Source of the DNA: an uncultured Methylophaga sp.
Lineage (GTDB): Bacteria > Pseudomonadota > Gammaproteobacteria > Nitrosococcales > Methylophagaceae
Direction: 5' to 3'
NCBI GenBank assembly: GCA_946885755.1
Contig: CAMPHB010000043.1
Span: 1-8,536 of the forward strand
Length of the DNA stretch: 8,536 nt
This document shows positions 1 to 7,130 of this stretch, piece after piece; the stretch's first letter is position 1; the number at the start of each line of letters is the position of its first letter. Both the position numbers and the translations under genes were made by a program. Below the pieces are notes generated by a model. It was not told the DNA's origin. It saw nothing but the letters and a program-made list of their open reading frames with translations, and did no database searches.

Positions 1-951
1 CATCACCGAGACCGGATTACCTGGCAGACCAAAAAACGGTGTGTTGCCAATCTGTCCAAATGCCAGAGGCCGGCCGGGTTTCATGGCGATTTTCCAGAAA
101 TTGACCTGACCCAGTTCCGCCAGCAGCGCTTTGATATAGTCGGCATCGCCCACTGAAACACCGCCGGAGGTTATTACCACATCGGCATTATCACTTGCTG
201 TCTGCAAGGCCTGACGCAGCGCTTCGGGATCGTCTTTGATAACGCCCATATCGAGCATATCAATGCCCAGTTTTTGTAACATGGCATACAGCGTGTAGCG
301 ATTACTGTCATAAATATCACCGGGCTTTAACGTTTCGCCAATAGATTTGAGTTCATCACCGGTGGAAAAAAATGCCACCCGCAGCTGGCGCAACACGCTG
401 ATTTCTCCGAAGCCCAGTGAAGCCAGCAGACCCAAATCCGCAGCATTTATCCGCCGGCCTTTGCTAAAAACGGTTTGCCCCTGGCTAATATCTTCGCCGG
501 CAAGACGCACATTGTCTCCATGGCGGTGTTCGCCGCTGAATTGAATGCTCTCGCCATTGACCTCAGCCAGCTCTTGCATAATCACCGTATCGCAGCCATC
601 AGGCACAATGGCACCGGTCATAATGCGGATACATTCACCGGGCTGAACACTGCCAGCAAAAGGCTGACCGGCAAAAGCCTGACCGACACAATGCAGTGTG
701 GCCGGAAGCTTTTCTAAATCAGCGCCGGTCAGCGCATAACCATCCATCGCTGAATTAGCATAAGGCGGCACATTAAACGGCGAAATAAGATCTTCAGCCA
801 GAACCCGGCCCAGCGTATCGCGCAAAGCCAGTTTTTGCCGGCTTTGCAATACCGGAAGCTTGGCAAGGATGGCTTCACGGGCAGCATTGACCCGCAGCAC
901 TGACGGATTTTCAGGGGCGGCGCAGCTATCAGGGAGTGTTGGTTCACGCAT
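1..951 (-). CDS. moeA: Molybdopterin molybdenumtransferase MoeA (3' end cut by window edge)
   Basis: MoeA inserts molybdate into adenylylated molybdopterin, the step that produces molybdenum cofactor in the cytoplasm. Reading the minus strand from the ATG at 951 gives 317 codons with no stop before the window edge. The family is about 400 residues, so roughly the last 90 (most of domain IV) are missing. Hallmarks visible are NSAMDGYA (residues 66-73), MTGAIVP (111-117), STGDEL (196-201), SGGVSVGD (262-269, the MoCF-type binding loop) and LPGNPVSVM at the edge (309-317). The ATG overlaps the end of mobAB by 8 nt (ATGCGTGA), which points to one transcript and coupled translation; no clear Shine-Dalgarno is seen. 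The N-terminal 15 or so residues look variable, as is usual. Identity is secure; only completeness is unknown. Confidence 0.96.
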   Translation of the reverse strand, partial: MREPTLPDSCAAPENPSVLRVNAAREAILAKLPVLQSRQKLALRDTLGRVLAEDLISPFNVPPYANSAMDGYALTGADLEKLPATLHCVGQAFAGQPFAGSVQPGECIRIMTGAIVPDGCDTVIMQELAEVNGESIQFSGEHRHGDNVRLAGEDISQGQTVFSKGRRINAADLGLLASLGFGEISVLRQLRVAFFSTGDELKSIGETLKPGDIYDSNRYTLYAMLQKLGIDMLDMGVIKDDPEALRQALQTASDNADVVITSGGVSVGDADYIKALLAELGQVNFWKIAMKPGRPLAFGQIGNTPFFGLPGNPVSVM

Positions 952-2065
952 GCGTTTTTCGGGCCTGCTCACAAAATTCTTCAATAAATTCAGCTATCTT
1001 ACCGATATTGTTTAAATCCAGCACGGGCAGCGGCCGGTTTAGCGTCAGCGGGGCATCGCTGGCAACGGCAATAATTTGCTGATCATCGTTGGCCATAAGC
1101 GGCTTACCCAGACTCGGCCGGTATAACTCGAGTTTGGCAAAGTTGGCTTGCTTAAAGCCTTCAACCAGCACCAAATCCAATTCAGCAAAATCCAGCCGCG
1201 CCAGACATTCTGCCAGTTGTGGTTCATCACGTTCGGCCAGTGGTTTCTGCATTAAAGCCAGTAAGTTTTTTGATGCCACCACCACCTGACTGGCGCCGGC
1301 TTCACGGATTTGATAGCTGTCTTTGCCGGGCTGGTCGATATCAAACCGATGATGAGCGTGCTTAATCACCGCGATCCGCAGATTTTTTTGCCGTAATCGG
1401 GGTAGCAGTTTGGTTAGCAGTGTGGTTTTGCCGGTCCCGCTGAACGCGGCGATCCCCAGCATTGGCAACGGGCATTCGACCGTCAAAGCGGCTAAATCTT
1501 CCGGATGGTTGAGATTTTTAAAACAGGCCGGTTGGTCACTGAAATCCACTTCGACAACGGGATGTTGTGCAAAAAACAGATCTATCTTGCGCTCACCACT
1601 GGCCAGAAATGCCGCCAAATCATCCTGTAAATGACAGGGCATTAAGCAATAAACCGGTTGTAACCGTTGACCATCGGTTGCAACCGCGATGCTTTTACCG
1701 CTGAGCAGCAGGCTTTCCAGCATCAGCTGGCGGAGTTTTCTGCTAAGTAATGGCCCATCGCAGGGCGCCGTTAAAATATAATCGGTTGTTGCCGCGCGCA
1801 TCGCGCTGAGCATGCCGGCCAAGGGGCCCTGAAAATCTTCCAGCGTATCCGGGATCACGCGGTAGCCAAATTGCTGATAGCGATCTATATTACGGTTAGC
1901 GTTGATAAGCAGTTCATCAACCTGCGGTGCCAGCCTGTAAATCACCTGTTTTACCAGCGGCTGACCATTAAACAGGACAAGACCTTTATCTTCGCCGCCC
2001 ATACGCCGGCCCAGGCCACCGGCCAGGATCACACCACTAACTGTCGGGTAGTGAACAGATGACAT
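944..2065 (-). CDS. mobAB: Fused MobA-MobB: Mo cofactor guanylyltransferase plus MobB GTP-binding domain
   Basis: A 373-residue protein joining two usually separate proteins. Residues 1-195 are MobA, which transfers GMP from GTP to Mo-molybdopterin to make the MGD form. It shows the nucleotide loop LAGGLGRRMGGEDKGL (14-29), PCDGPLL (101-107, with the metal-binding Asp103), LQPVY (135-139) and FKNLNHPED (182-190). Residues about 202-373 are MobB, a P-loop GTP-binding adaptor, with Walker A FSGTGKTTLL (208-217), the VIKHAHHRFDID block (233-244) and DLVLVEGFK (297-305). Each half is near normal length, so this is a true fusion, not a frameshift artefact. Its stop overlaps the moeA start, and MobA, MobB and MoeA act late in the same pathway. 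The ATG at 2065 has no strong ribosome site (a weak GGA lies about 11 nt upstream), but no later start would keep the MobA loop intact. Confidence 0.95.
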   Translation of the reverse strand: MSSVHYPTVSGVILAGGLGRRMGGEDKGLVLFNGQPLVKQVIYRLAPQVDELLINANRNIDRYQQFGYRVIPDTLEDFQGPLAGMLSAMRAATTDYILTAPCDGPLLSRKLRQLMLESLLLSGKSIAVATDGQRLQPVYCLMPCHLQDDLAAFLASGERKIDLFFAQHPVVEVDFSDQPACFKNLNHPEDLAALTVECPLPMLGIAAFSGTGKTTLLTKLLPRLRQKNLRIAVIKHAHHRFDIDQPGKDSYQIREAGASQVVVASKNLLALMQKPLAERDEPQLAECLARLDFAELDLVLVEGFKQANFAKLELYRPSLGKPLMANDDQQIIAVASDAPLTLNRPLPVLDLNNIGKIAEFIEEFCEQARKTHA

Positions 2066-2081
2066 TTAAACTACGTCCGGC

Positions 2082-2087
2082 AAGGGA
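2082..2087 (+). promoter_or_regulatory. Ribosome binding site of the aspartic protease gene
   Basis: AAGGGA, 9 nt before the ATG at 2097. It supports that start, and it lies in the 31-bp gap between the divergent mobAB and protease start codons, so both promoters must reach into the opposite gene's 5' coding end. Confidence 0.5.
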
Positions 2088-2096
2088 AAAAGCGCC

Positions 2097-2753
2097 ATGA
2101 GTATGCGGATTCGATTATTCAAATCATTCATTATACCGCTTATCCTCCCGGCTGTTGTGTTGGCTGAAGCCGCACTTAATATTCAGGTGACAGGTTTGTT
2201 CCGCGATCAGGCGGTGGTTGAAATTGATGCCAACCAACGGATTTTGAAAGTGGGCGAAACCAGTCCTGAAGGTGTGACTTTAATCAGTGCTAACAGTCAG
2301 CAGGCGGTACTTGAAATCGACGGTAAACAGCAGACCTTTGTGCTGGGTGGACAGATAGGTGGCGTATTTTCGCCGCCAACGGCACAGCCAAGGGTTAGTT
2401 TATGGCCCAGCGACGGTATGTATTTAACCAACGGCAGCATTAACGGTTATGGTGTCGATTTTCTGGTCGATACCGGAGCATCAGCGGTGGCCATAAATGC
2501 AGCAACGGCAAAACGTCTGGGCATCGATTATTTAAATGCGCCGAAAATCGGCGTGCGGACTGCCTCCGGGACTGATGTGGGTTATCAGGTTAACCTCGAC
2601 AGTGTGCAGCTTGGCGATATCATCCGTTTTAATGTGATGGCAATTGTTATTGACGGACCGGAGCCGCAGCGTGCTTTGCTGGGTATGAGTTTTTTACGGG
2701 ATCTGGATTTACAGCGCCGCGGCGAGCGGCTGGATTTGATCCAGAAGTTCTAA
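2097..2753 (+). CDS. Exported retropepsin-like aspartic protease (TIGR02281-type)
   Basis: A 218-residue protein with a probable signal peptide: basic start (MSMRIRLFKS), a hydrophobic stretch at about 11-23, and small residues suited to cleavage near Ala23-Ala26. It should act in the periplasm. Residues 28-85 form a small beta-rich N-terminal region (VTGLFRDQAVVEID, then ILKVGETSPEGVTLIS), which I recall in other bacterial members of the family. The protease domain spans about 105-218, with VDTGASAV (124-131, catalytic Asp125) and the second-strand motif ALLGMSFLRDL (193-203). One DTG per chain means an active enzyme would be a homodimer, as in retroviral proteases. Substrate and role are unknown. 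An AAGGGA ribosome site ends 9 nt before the ATG; a second ATG at 2103 is a possible alternative. The gene is monocistronic, ending in a terminator, and divergent from mobAB. Confidence 0.88.
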   Translation: MSMRIRLFKSFIIPLILPAVVLAEAALNIQVTGLFRDQAVVEIDANQRILKVGETSPEGVTLISANSQQAVLEIDGKQQTFVLGGQIGGVFSPPTAQPRVSLWPSDGMYLTNGSINGYGVDFLVDTGASAVAINAATAKRLGIDYLNAPKIGVRTASGTDVGYQVNLDSVQLGDIIRFNVMAIVIDGPEPQRALLGMSFLRDLDLQRRGERLDLIQKF

Positions 2754-2782
2754 AAAAATACCCGGACGAGCCGGGTATTTTT
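2754..2782. terminator. Bidirectional rho-independent terminator
   Basis: A 12-bp perfect stem: AAAAATACCCGG (2754-2765) pairs with CCGGGTATTTTT (2771-2782) around a 5-base loop ACGAG. The GC core is flanked by A- and T-tracts, so the structure can stop transcription from the protease gene (stop codon ends at 2753) on the plus strand and from folE2 (stop codon begins at 2802) on the minus strand. It sits exactly between these convergent genes. Confidence 0.93.
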
Positions 2783-2801
2783 ATGTCAGTCAATTTGAAC
2801 T

Positions 2802-3608
2802 TTAAAAGCCTTGCGTGATAAGCGCATAAGCCGAGTGATTATGAATCGACTCAAAGTTTTCTGATTCAACGGTGTAAGCCTGAATACGCTTGTCGGCATT
2901 CAGTCTGGCTGCGACATCGCGCACCATATCTTCAACAAATTTCGGGTTGTCATAAGCATGTTCGGTGACATATTTTTCGTCCGGACGCTTCAGCAAACCA
3001 TAAATCTGGCAAGAGGCTTCGTCTTCAACCAGATCAATCAAGTCTTCGATCCAGATAAAGCTGTCGGTTTTCACGGTCAGCGTCACATGTGAGCGCTGGT
3101 TATGGGCGCCGTAGTCAGAAATATTTTTTGAACACGGACACAGGCTGGTCACCGGCACGATGACTTTGACGGTCATGCAGGTTTTGCCTTTGTTGATTTC
3201 ACCGACAAAGCTGACCTGATAATCCATCAGGCTGCGCACTTTGGAAATCGGTGCTTCTTTATTGACGAAATACGGAAAGCTCATCTCAATGTAACCAGAC
3301 TCAGCATCCAGACGTTCAGTCATTTCACCGAGCATAGTGTGGAAAGACTTAACGGTGATTTCACGCTCATGTTGATTGAGAATTTCAACAAAACGTGACA
3401 TGTGCGTGCCTTTGAATTCATGCGGCAGATTCACATACATATTGAAATTGGCAATGGTGTGCTGTTCGCCGGTTGTGCGATCGCTGACCACCACAGGGTG
3501 ACGAATATCTTTGATACCGACTTTGTCGATAGCGATATGACGTTTGTCTTTGATGTTCTGCACATCTTCGATTTCGGCAGCAGCTACCGGTTTGTTTTGT
3601 TCGGTCAT
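2802..3608 (-). CDS. folE2: GTP cyclohydrolase FolE2 (GCYH-IB)
   Basis: FolE2 converts GTP to 7,8-dihydroneopterin triphosphate, the first step of folate synthesis and of the queuosine precursor branch. The protein is 268 residues. It carries the signature [19 protein letters not shown] (155-173). By alignment from memory with the Neisseria gonorrhoeae enzyme (a constant offset of 10), Cys157, His169, Glu211 and His256 match its metal and active-site residues. An upstream ATG at 3689 in the same frame would add 27 low-complexity residues inside queD. I chose 3608 because a GAGGAA ribosome site (3619-3624) precedes it by 10 nt and because MTEQNKP is a typical FolE2 beginning. The queD stop lies 7 nt upstream, so the two are co-transcribed. 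FolE2 is the metal-flexible alternative to zinc-dependent FolE; in some bacteria it is induced by zinc starvation, but I see no recognisable Zur site here. Confidence 0.96.
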   Translation of the reverse strand: MTEQNKPVAAAEIEDVQNIKDKRHIAIDKVGIKDIRHPVVVSDRTTGEQHTIANFNMYVNLPHEFKGTHMSRFVEILNQHEREITVKSFHTMLGEMTERLDAESGYIEMSFPYFVNKEAPISKVRSLMDYQVSFVGEINKGKTCMTVKVIVPVTSLCPCSKNISDYGAHNQRSHVTLTVKTDSFIWIEDLIDLVEDEASCQIYGLLKRPDEKYVTEHAYDNPKFVEDMVRDVAARLNADKRIQAYTVESENFESIHNHSAYALITQGF

Positions 3609-3615
3609 TAGTGGC

Positions 3616-3996
3616 TTATTCCTCGCTGTATTTGACGCAGGCGCGGTCGGTTTCCCAGAGGGTGACGCCAGATACTCTGGCGATGTCATTATTCAATACC
3701 GGGCTGAGTTGCTGATAAAAATACCGGGCAATGTTTTCAGCGGTCGGATTGATTTCATCAAACGGCGGAATATCGTTTAAATAACGATGATCCAGCGTTT
3801 TAGCCAGTTCCCGGGTGGCCGTTTTAATGGTTTTAAAATCCATGCCCATGCCATGATTGTTAAGGTCACGGGCAGTGACTTCGACTTCTACTTTCCAGTT
3901 ATGGCCGTGCATACGCCGGCAATCACCGGGGTAATCACGTAAGGTGTGGGCAGAAGCGAAATCAGCAAGAATTTTAAGGGTGTAGGTCGCGCTCAT
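3616..3996 (-). CDS. queD: 6-carboxy-5,6,7,8-tetrahydropterin synthase QueD
   Basis: QueD turns 7,8-dihydroneopterin triphosphate into 6-carboxytetrahydropterin, the second step toward preQ0 and the tRNA nucleoside queuosine. The 126-residue protein has the zinc ligands His17, His30 and His32, and the catalytic Cys26 in CRRMHGH (26-32). The CxxxHGH spacing is that of QueD (PTPS-I), not of the PTPS-III type that replaces FolB in folate synthesis. Asp69-His70 in LDHRYLND and Glu115 in LWETD fit the rest of the active site. Its substrate is the product of FolE2, encoded 7 nt downstream. The ATG at 3996 lies 44 bp after the dxs stop. No ribosome site precedes it; instead a TATAAT begins 16 nt before the ATG, suggesting a very short leader. 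A mammalian-type 6-pyruvoyl-tetrahydropterin synthase role is less likely. Confidence 0.93.
   Translation of the reverse strand: MSATYTLKILADFASAHTLRDYPGDCRRMHGHNWKVEVEVTARDLNNHGMGMDFKTIKTATRELAKTLDHRYLNDIPPFDEINPTAENIARYFYQQLSPVLNNDIARVSGVTLWETDRACVKYSEE
3619..3624 (-). promoter_or_regulatory. Ribosome binding site that fixes the folE2 start
   Basis: Reads GAGGAA on the minus strand, inside the last codons of queD and 10 nt before the ATG at 3608. It favours that start over the in-frame ATG at 3689. Confidence 0.65.
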
Positions 3997-4006
3997 ATTG
4001 TTGACT

Positions 4007-4036
4007 ATTATACTCAGGAATTAGTCGGGGTAACAG
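4007..4036 (-). promoter_or_regulatory. Possible internal promoter for queD-folE2
   Basis: A consensus TATAAT lies on the minus strand at 4012-4007, in the 44-bp gap between dxs and queD. The -35 side is poor: CTGTTA at 18-bp spacing or GTTACC at 16-bp spacing, each matching TTGACA at 3 of 6. Initiation would fall about 4 nt before the queD ATG, giving a nearly leaderless mRNA. It could be chance. Confidence 0.35.
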
Positions 4037-4040
4037 GGCA

Positions 4041-5867
4041 TTATGACGCAAAAAAACGATTGATGAAATCGACTAAGCCATTAGCGGACAGGCCGACATC
4101 GGCCAGCATTTGCTGATGATTGCCATGATCTATAAAGCTGTCAGGCAAACCAAGATGCCGGACAGGCGTTGAACAATTCACCTCACGCAAATATTCGGCA
4201 ACACCACTTCCCGCGCCGCCGGCAATGGCATTTTCTTCGATAGTGACCAGTAGTTCATGGCTAGCGGCCAACTGATCAATCAGTGCGGTATCCAGCGGCT
4301 TCACAAAGCGCATATTGATGACGGTGGCATTGCATTTTTCACCAGCCTCCAGCGCCGCGCTGAGCATACTGCCAAAAGCCAGAATGGCGACTTTTTCACC
4401 TTGCCGGCGTAAATCTGCCTTGCCAACCGGCAATACTGACAGATCCAGATTAATCGTAATCCCCGGGCCACTGCCACGCGGATAACGCACCGCTGCCGGG
4501 CCATTATGTTTATAACCGGTAGACAGCATTTGCCGGCACTCGTTTTCATCGGCCGGCGCCATGATCAGCATATTGGGAATACAGCGCAGGTAACTCAGAT
4601 CAAAGCTGCCGGCATGGGTCGGGCCGTCGGCGCCCACTAAACCTGCGCGGTCGATGGCAAACAGCACCGGCAGATTCTGTAACGCGACATCATGTATCAA
4701 TTGATCATAGGCGCGTTGCAGGAACGTCGAATAAATCGCCACCACCGGTTTTTTGCCTTCACAGGCAAGGCCGGCCGCCAGCGTCACTGCATGTTGTTCA
4801 GCGATACCGACATCAAAATAGCGATCAGCAAAGCGTTCGGCAAAGGTATTCAGCCCGGAGCCCTCACACATCGCCGGGGTAATACCAATCAAATCTTTAT
4901 CGCTGGCCGCCATATCACACAACCATTCACCAAATACCTGGGTATAGCTGGGGCCGGATTTGGTTTTGCTGCCAGCCGGGCTGACGCCATGATACTTGCA
5001 AGGCTGCTCTTCGGCAGGCGCAAAACCTTTGCCTTTTTTAGTGACAATATGCAGGAATTGCGGGCCTTTGCGCTGCCGTAAATTGGTCAGTGTGGTTATC
5101 AGCGTGTCGAGATTATGGCCATCAATCGGGCCGATATAGTTAAAGCCCATTTCCTCGAATAAAGTGCCGGGCACCACCATGCCTTTCATATGTTCTTCGG
5201 CGCGGCGGGCGATTTCCCAGGCAGTGGGGATTTTTTCCAGCACTTTTTTGCTGCCTTCTCGGGCTGAGGCATAAAAATTACCGGAAAGCAGTCGGGCTAA
5301 ATAATTGGCCATACCGCCGACATTGCGGGAAATCGACATTTCATTATCGTTGAGCACCACCAGCAAATTGGCACTTAAATCACCGGCATGGGCCAGCGCT
5401 TCATAAGCCTGACCTGCCGTTAAGGCGCCATCACCGATAATCGCCACCGCACGCCGCGAATCGTTATTAGCCTGTGCTGCAATCGCCATACCGAGTGCAG
5501 CACTGATGGAAGTACTTGAATGGCCAACGCCAAAAGTATCAAAGTCACTTTCGCTGCGTTTTGGAAAACCCGATAAACCGCCGCCCTGGCGCATGGTGTG
5601 CATTTTGTCGCGGCGGCCGGTAAGGATTTTATGGGTATAGCTCTGATGGCCGACATCCCAGACCAGACGATCTTCAGGTGTGTTGAACACATAATGTAGC
5701 GCCAGCGTCAGCTCCACAACACCGAGATTCGAGGAAATATGGCCGCCGGTTTGCTGCACACTTTCAATAATCAGGTTGCGGATTTCTTCCGCCAGCTGCG
5801 GTAATTGTTTGCGCGACAGCTGCCGCAAATCTTGCGGGTCATTAATCTGATCTAACAATCGGCTCAT
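4041..5867 (-). CDS. dxs: 1-deoxy-D-xylulose-5-phosphate synthase Dxs
   Basis: Dxs joins pyruvate and glyceraldehyde 3-phosphate, using thiamine diphosphate, to start the MEP isoprenoid pathway; the product also feeds thiamine and pyridoxal synthesis. The protein is 608 residues (E. coli: 620) and aligns along its whole length. Visible features are GGHISSNLG with His43, VGHSSTSIS (114-122), the thiamine diphosphate/Mg motif GDGA (145-148) through NDN (173-175), KYHGVSP with His293, and [13 protein letters not shown] with catalytic Glu357, followed by the conserved [10 protein letters not shown] block. The C-terminal transketolase domain is complete. The frame stays open to a TTG at 5900, but the ATG at 5867 gives the usual N-terminus ([11 protein letters not shown]) and lies 10 nt after the ispA stop; 5867 is preferred. 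Only a weak GTGA precedes it, so translation may be coupled to ispA. Confidence 0.98.
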   Translation of the reverse strand: MSRLLDQINDPQDLRQLSRKQLPQLAEEIRNLIIESVQQTGGHISSNLGVVELTLALHYVFNTPEDRLVWDVGHQSYTHKILTGRRDKMHTMRQGGGLSGFPKRSESDFDTFGVGHSSTSISAALGMAIAAQANNDSRRAVAIIGDGALTAGQAYEALAHAGDLSANLLVVLNDNEMSISRNVGGMANYLARLLSGNFYASAREGSKKVLEKIPTAWEIARRAEEHMKGMVVPGTLFEEMGFNYIGPIDGHNLDTLITTLTNLRQRKGPQFLHIVTKKGKGFAPAEEQPCKYHGVSPAGSKTKSGPSYTQVFGEWLCDMAASDKDLIGITPAMCEGSGLNTFAERFADRYFDVGIAEQHAVTLAAGLACEGKKPVVAIYSTFLQRAYDQLIHDVALQNLPVLFAIDRAGLVGADGPTHAGSFDLSYLRCIPNMLIMAPADENECRQMLSTGYKHNGPAAVRYPRGSGPGITINLDLSVLPVGKADLRRQGEKVAILAFGSMLSAALEAGEKCNATVINMRFVKPLDTALIDQLAASHELLVTIEENAIAGGAGSGVAEYLREVNCSTPVRHLGLPDSFIDHGNHQQMLADVGLSANGLVDFINRFFAS

Positions 5868-5877
5868 GATATTCACG

Positions 5878-6768
5878 TTAAAAAGTCCGCTGTACAACAA
5901 AGCGTGCCAGACCTGATAAAGCCTGAGTAGGCCCGGTTAAATGTTGTAATGCGGCCAGCGCCTGTTCAACCAGATCCCGGGCTTTTTGCTGTGCGGCATC
6001 CAGTCCCATAAGGGCTGGGTAAGTGGGTTTATTGCGGGCAATATCGGCGCCTTGTTGTTTGCCCAGCGTTTGGGTATCGGCGACCACATCCAGCACATCA
6101 TCCTGCACCTGAAACGCCAGGCCAATCGCCGCGGCATAGTTATCCAGCACGGCCAGATCCCGATCAGTGGTCTGCGCTGATGCCAAAGCGCCGAGTTGCA
6201 CACTGGCGCGGATCAATGCGCCGGTTTTCAACTGATGCATTTGCTGCAGCGCCTGCAAATCCAGTGTTTTACCAACACTCTGTAAATCAATTGCCTGACC
6301 ACCAGCCATGCCGGCAACACCACTGGCGCAGGCCAGCGTTTTAACCATGGCAATTTGTTGTGCTGGCGGTAAGTTGTTTTCTGACAAGCATAAAAAAGCC
6401 TGTGTTTGTAGTGCATCACCGGTCAGTAATGCGGTGGCTTCATCAAATGCTTTATGGCAACTGGGGCGGCCGCGGCGTAAATCATCATCATCCATCATCG
6501 GCATATCGTCATGGACGAGGGAATAGGCGTGAATCATTTCAACAGCACAGGCGGCCGAATCCAAGCCGTCTTTATCACTGAGCATGGCTTCACCTGCAGC
6601 ATAAACCAGTAAGGCTCGCAGGCGTTTGCCACCATCAAGTGTTGCATATTGCATCGCCCGGACCAGCGTGCTGGCCTCTCCAGCTAAGTCCAAACGGGTA
6701 TTCAGGGCATCAGCCACACGCAGTTGATGTACCGACATCCAGTCGGTCAGAGAAAAAGCGGTTGTCAC
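5878..6768 (-). CDS. ispA: (2E,6E)-Farnesyl diphosphate synthase IspA
   Basis: IspA condenses dimethylallyl diphosphate with two isopentenyl diphosphates to form C15 farnesyl diphosphate, the precursor of ubiquinone side chains and undecaprenyl carriers. The protein is 296 residues (E. coli: 299) and resembles the E. coli enzyme throughout. The first Asp-rich motif, [14 protein letters not shown] (87-100), has the two-residue insertion of bacterial type II enzymes; the second is DDVLD (223-227). GGKRLR (46-51), GGQAIDL (156-162) and KTGALIRA (181-188) are also present. The start is a GTG whose bases overlap the xseB stop (GTGA, 4 nt), a classic coupling arrangement; an ATG at 6738 would remove ten residues and shorten helix A. 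Its neighbour dxs supplies the same pathway from the other end. Confidence 0.97.
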   Translation of the reverse strand: MTTAFSLTDWMSVHQLRVADALNTRLDLAGEASTLVRAMQYATLDGGKRLRALLVYAAGEAMLSDKDGLDSAACAVEMIHAYSLVHDDMPMMDDDDLRRGRPSCHKAFDEATALLTGDALQTQAFLCLSENNLPPAQQIAMVKTLACASGVAGMAGGQAIDLQSVGKTLDLQALQQMHQLKTGALIRASVQLGALASAQTTDRDLAVLDNYAAAIGLAFQVQDDVLDVVADTQTLGKQQGADIARNKPTYPALMGLDAAQQKARDLVEQALAALQHLTGPTQALSGLARFVVQRTF

Positions 6769-7010
6769 GAAGCGTCGGGATCCGAATCAAAATCAACCAA
6801 AGTCGGGTTGCCAGCCTGTTTGACCAGCATTTGCACTTTTTGCTCAGCAGCCTGCAAGGCTTCCTGGCAATCACGGGTCAGCAAAACACCCCGCTCATAA
6901 AGTTTTAGCGACTCTTCCAGGGTAATATCGCCGCGCTCGAGTTGTTCGACCAAAGATTCCAGCTCAGCTACTGCCGCTTCGTAATCCAGTTTTTTGCGTT
7001 TTGCTACCAT
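6765..7010 (-). CDS. xseB: Exodeoxyribonuclease VII small subunit XseB
   Basis: XseB is the small subunit of exonuclease VII, which degrades single-stranded DNA in both directions; several copies bind each large XseA subunit. The 81-residue protein (E. coli: 80) is nearly all helical, with the family pattern LDYEAAVAELESLVEQLERG then ITLEESLKLYERG, VLLTRDCQEALQAAEQKVQML and an acidic tail. The frame extends up to 7088, but the ATG at 7010 matches family length and has a GAGG ribosome site (7016-7019) 5 nt away. It is first in the operon and overlaps ispA by 4 nt. xseA is not in the window. The xseB-ispA-dxs linkage is widespread in Gammaproteobacteria without an obvious functional link between the nuclease and isoprenoid synthesis. 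Confidence 0.96.
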   Translation of the reverse strand: MVAKRKKLDYEAAVAELESLVEQLERGDITLEESLKLYERGVLLTRDCQEALQAAEQKVQMLVKQAGNPTLVDFDSDPDAS

Positions 7011-7015
7011 TACGG

Positions 7016-7019
7016 CCTC
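7016..7019 (-). promoter_or_regulatory. Ribosome binding site of xseB
   Basis: GAGG on the minus strand, 5 nt before the ATG at 7010. It decides that start over upstream in-frame candidates such as 7088. Confidence 0.6.
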
Positions 7020-7025
7020 AAAAAA

Positions 7026-7103
7026 ACAGCATAAGCTTTGCATTATAAAAGAATCTGACCGGCCTTGCCCGCTGGAATGTTCAGGCATTTGTGCTTATGC
7101 TGT
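7026..7103. repeat. Perfect 11-bp inverted repeat flanking the divergent promoter region
   Basis: ACAGCATAAGC (7026-7036) and its exact reverse complement GCTTATGCTGT (7093-7103) are separated by 56 bp. Read in the direction of each gene, the same sequence GCTTATGCTGT occurs 15 nt before the xseB ATG and 27 nt before the ribF ATG. The left copy covers the expected xseB transcription start. The right copy contains TATGCT, a possible -10 box for ribF. It could be paired operators or shared leader elements; no regulator is recognised. Confidence 0.5.
7042..7071 (-). promoter_or_regulatory. Probable sigma70 promoter of the xseB-ispA-dxs operon
   Basis: A perfect TATAAT on the minus strand (7047-7042) lies in the xseB/ribF intergenic region. 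The best -35 is a poor CGGGCA (7071-7066, 3 of 6) at 18-bp spacing. Initiation would be near 7035, giving a leader of about 25 nt that contains the xseB ribosome site. The -10 box and its position are convincing; the weak -35 suggests modest strength or an activator. Confidence 0.55.
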
Positions 7104-7130
7104 GATGCTTTGTTCTGACACCAAACAGTT

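Noticed and set aside
729..947. 72-codon minus-strand frame near the moeA start
   Set aside because: It is another frame of moeA, whose own frame encodes all family motifs across the same bases.
2066..2096. Promoters in the 31-bp mobAB/protease gap
   Set aside because: I found no -10/-35 pair better than chance on either strand; the real promoters must extend into coding sequence and cannot be placed by eye.
3609..3689. In-frame 27-residue N-terminal extension of FolE2 starting at 3689
   Set aside because: It lies entirely within the end of queD, is low in complexity ([12 protein letters not shown]...), and the ATG at 3608 has a well-placed GAGGAA ribosome site and a family-like start.
4692..5081. 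129-codon open frame on the plus strand inside dxs
   Set aside because: It is antisense to a fully conserved gene and its translation resembles no protein; it is a shadow frame.
5868..5900. Dxs start at the TTG at 5900
   Set aside because: It would overlap ispA by 23 nt and add residues not found in Dxs; the ATG at 5867 gives the expected N-terminus.
6481..6516. ATC/ATCATC-rich run that looks like a microsatellite
   Set aside because: It is the reverse complement of the codons for the Asp-rich [10 protein letters not shown] motif of IspA.
7011..7088. Longer XseB reading frame beginning at 7088
   Set aside because: It would cross the TATAAT promoter and the ribosome site, and the extra residues match nothing in the family, whose normal length is reached from 7010.
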